The translations under genes and the position numbers were made by a program. Source: an uncultured Mollicutes bacterium (lineage in GTDB: Bacteria > Bacillota_I > Bacilli_A > RFN20 > CAG-826). Taken from it: a stretch of 5,396 nucleotides of DNA. The notes below the pieces were generated by a model. The model saw only the letters and a list, made by a program, of their open reading frames with translations. It was not told where the DNA came from and did no database searches. This document shows, in pieces, positions 4,649 through 5,396 of the stretch. The stretch covers positions 1 to 5,396 of the forward strand of contig URTN01000066.1 of assembly GCA_900550795.1 (NCBI GenBank), in the 5' to 3' direction. Position 1 is the stretch's first letter. Each line of letters starts with the position of its first letter.

Positions 4649-5396
4649 ATGTTTGTAGGTAGAGAAAAAGAATTAAAGCAATTAAACAATGCTTATGAGT
4701 CAAAAAACAAAGAATTAGGTGTTATATATGGCCGACGCAGGATTGGAAAAACAAAACTTATTGATCAATTTGTTAAAGATAAACCACATTTATTTTACCA
4801 GGCCAAAGAAGATAGCTCCTATGGCAATTTGCGTTCTTTTTCTTATGAGTTGAATAAATTAATGTCTTTTCCTTTGGGATTTGTTTATCCAAGTTGGCAA
4901 GCCGCTTTAGATGCTTTGTCTAGTTATTTTAAGAATACCAGATTTGTACTTTGCATTGATGAGTATTCCTTCATTATGCAACAAGATAAATCATTTTCTT
5001 CTGTAATTGAAGAATATTATGATCATTCAAATGATAACTTAATGTTGTTGATTTCTGGGTCTGATGTCTCGTTTTTAAAAAAGGAAATAAGAAATAAAAA
5101 ATCCCCACTTTATAAGAGAAAAACATTCGAAATGAATGTTCAAAAACTTCCATTAGAAGAAGCTCTTCAATTTTTCAATGGCGTTGATAAAGAGACGACT
5201 TGTTCCTATCTTTCGATTATGTCTACCTTTCCTTATTACTTGTCTGCTATTAATACTAAAAATAGTTTTGAAGATGAAATAAAAAGATTAGTAATTAATG
5301 AATATGGTCCCTTTTTCAATCTCCCAGAAAATGTTTTATCCAAATCTACTAAGCCAGACATTTACAATGCTATCTTATTTGCGATTGCTAATAGGA
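4649..5396 (+). CDS. AAA+ ATPase, ATPase_2 / DUF234-associated type (3' end beyond the window)
   Basis: 249 residues are visible with no stop; the gene continues past the right edge. It begins with the family-typical MFVGREKEL. The Walker A motif is GRRRIGKT (28-35), Walker B is FVLCIDEY (99-106) with D104 and E105, the sensor-like strand is LMLLISGSDVSFL (131-143), and SPLYKRKTFEM (152-162) matches the conserved PLY-R segment of the family. Full-length relatives usually add a winged-helix segment and often a C-terminal DUF234 domain, related to PD-(D/E)XK nucleases; that part is not visible here. Cellular function is unknown; members are widespread, often strain-variable STAND-like ATPases (established knowledge of the family). 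AAAGGTGG (4633-4640) lies eight bases before the ATG; an in-frame GTG at 4640 overlaps this site and is less likely. The gene has its own promoter with a palindromic operator-like element and is divergent from the Fic gene. Two of three sampled rows are below 30% GC. Confidence 0.88.
   Translation, partial: MFVGREKELKQLNNAYESKNKELGVIYGRRRIGKTKLIDQFVKDKPHLFYQAKEDSSYGNLRSFSYELNKLMSFPLGFVYPSWQAALDALSSYFKNTRFVLCIDEYSFIMQQDKSFSSVIEEYYDHSNDNLMLLISGSDVSFLKKEIRNKKSPLYKRKTFEMNVQKLPLEEALQFFNGVDKETTCSYLSIMSTFPYYLSAINTKNSFEDEIKRLVINEYGPFFNLPENVLSKSTKPDIYNAILFAIANR

Overview
The window suggests a low-GC Gram-positive-type bacterium on the Bacillota / Mycoplasmatota side (for example an uncultured gut Bacilli or RF39-like lineage; this placement is inference). 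Reasons: AT-rich DNA, heavy use of AGA/AGG, TAA stops throughout, and an archaeal/eukaryote-type (type 3) prolyl-tRNA synthetase. Tryptophan is encoded by TGG and every ORF is intact under the standard code, so this is not a UGA=Trp mycoplasma.

Left half (1-3477, housekeeping-like; hand-counted rows average about 40% GC). A terminator hairpin at 11-39 ends something to the left. A membrane-anchored protein (70-1812) follows. It reads as a PAS-like + degenerate GGDEF-like + degenerate EAL-like protein whose catalytic signatures are gone. Nine bases later, probably on the same mRNA, comes proS (1822-3264), which has all class II motifs and a four-cysteine C-terminal zinc site. A terminator closes this operon, and a tRNA-Ser(GCU) gene with encoded CCA (3387-3477) follows with its own terminator.

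Right half (about 3480-5396, accessory-like; most hand-counted rows near 30% GC). A class II Fic protein with an N-terminal helix-turn-helix (3520-4416, minus strand) faces the tRNA. Divergent from it, an AAA+ ATPase of the ATPase_2 / DUF234-associated type (4649 onward) runs off the right edge. The 232-base divergent region between them is dense with signals: a fic -10 box placed so that the transcript should start at or next to the ATG, three TTGCCG motifs, an isolated perfect terminator, a good promoter for the ATPase, and a 33-bp near-perfect palindrome over that promoter's start site.

How the parts may work together: the left operon pairs a likely non-enzymatic nucleotide-sensing or scaffold protein with prolyl-tRNA charging. 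The right half looks like two independently controlled accessory genes inserted downstream of a tRNA gene. The most interesting items are the palindrome-controlled ATPase promoter, the signal-dense divergent region, and the catalytically degenerate GGDEF/EAL protein co-transcribed with proS.
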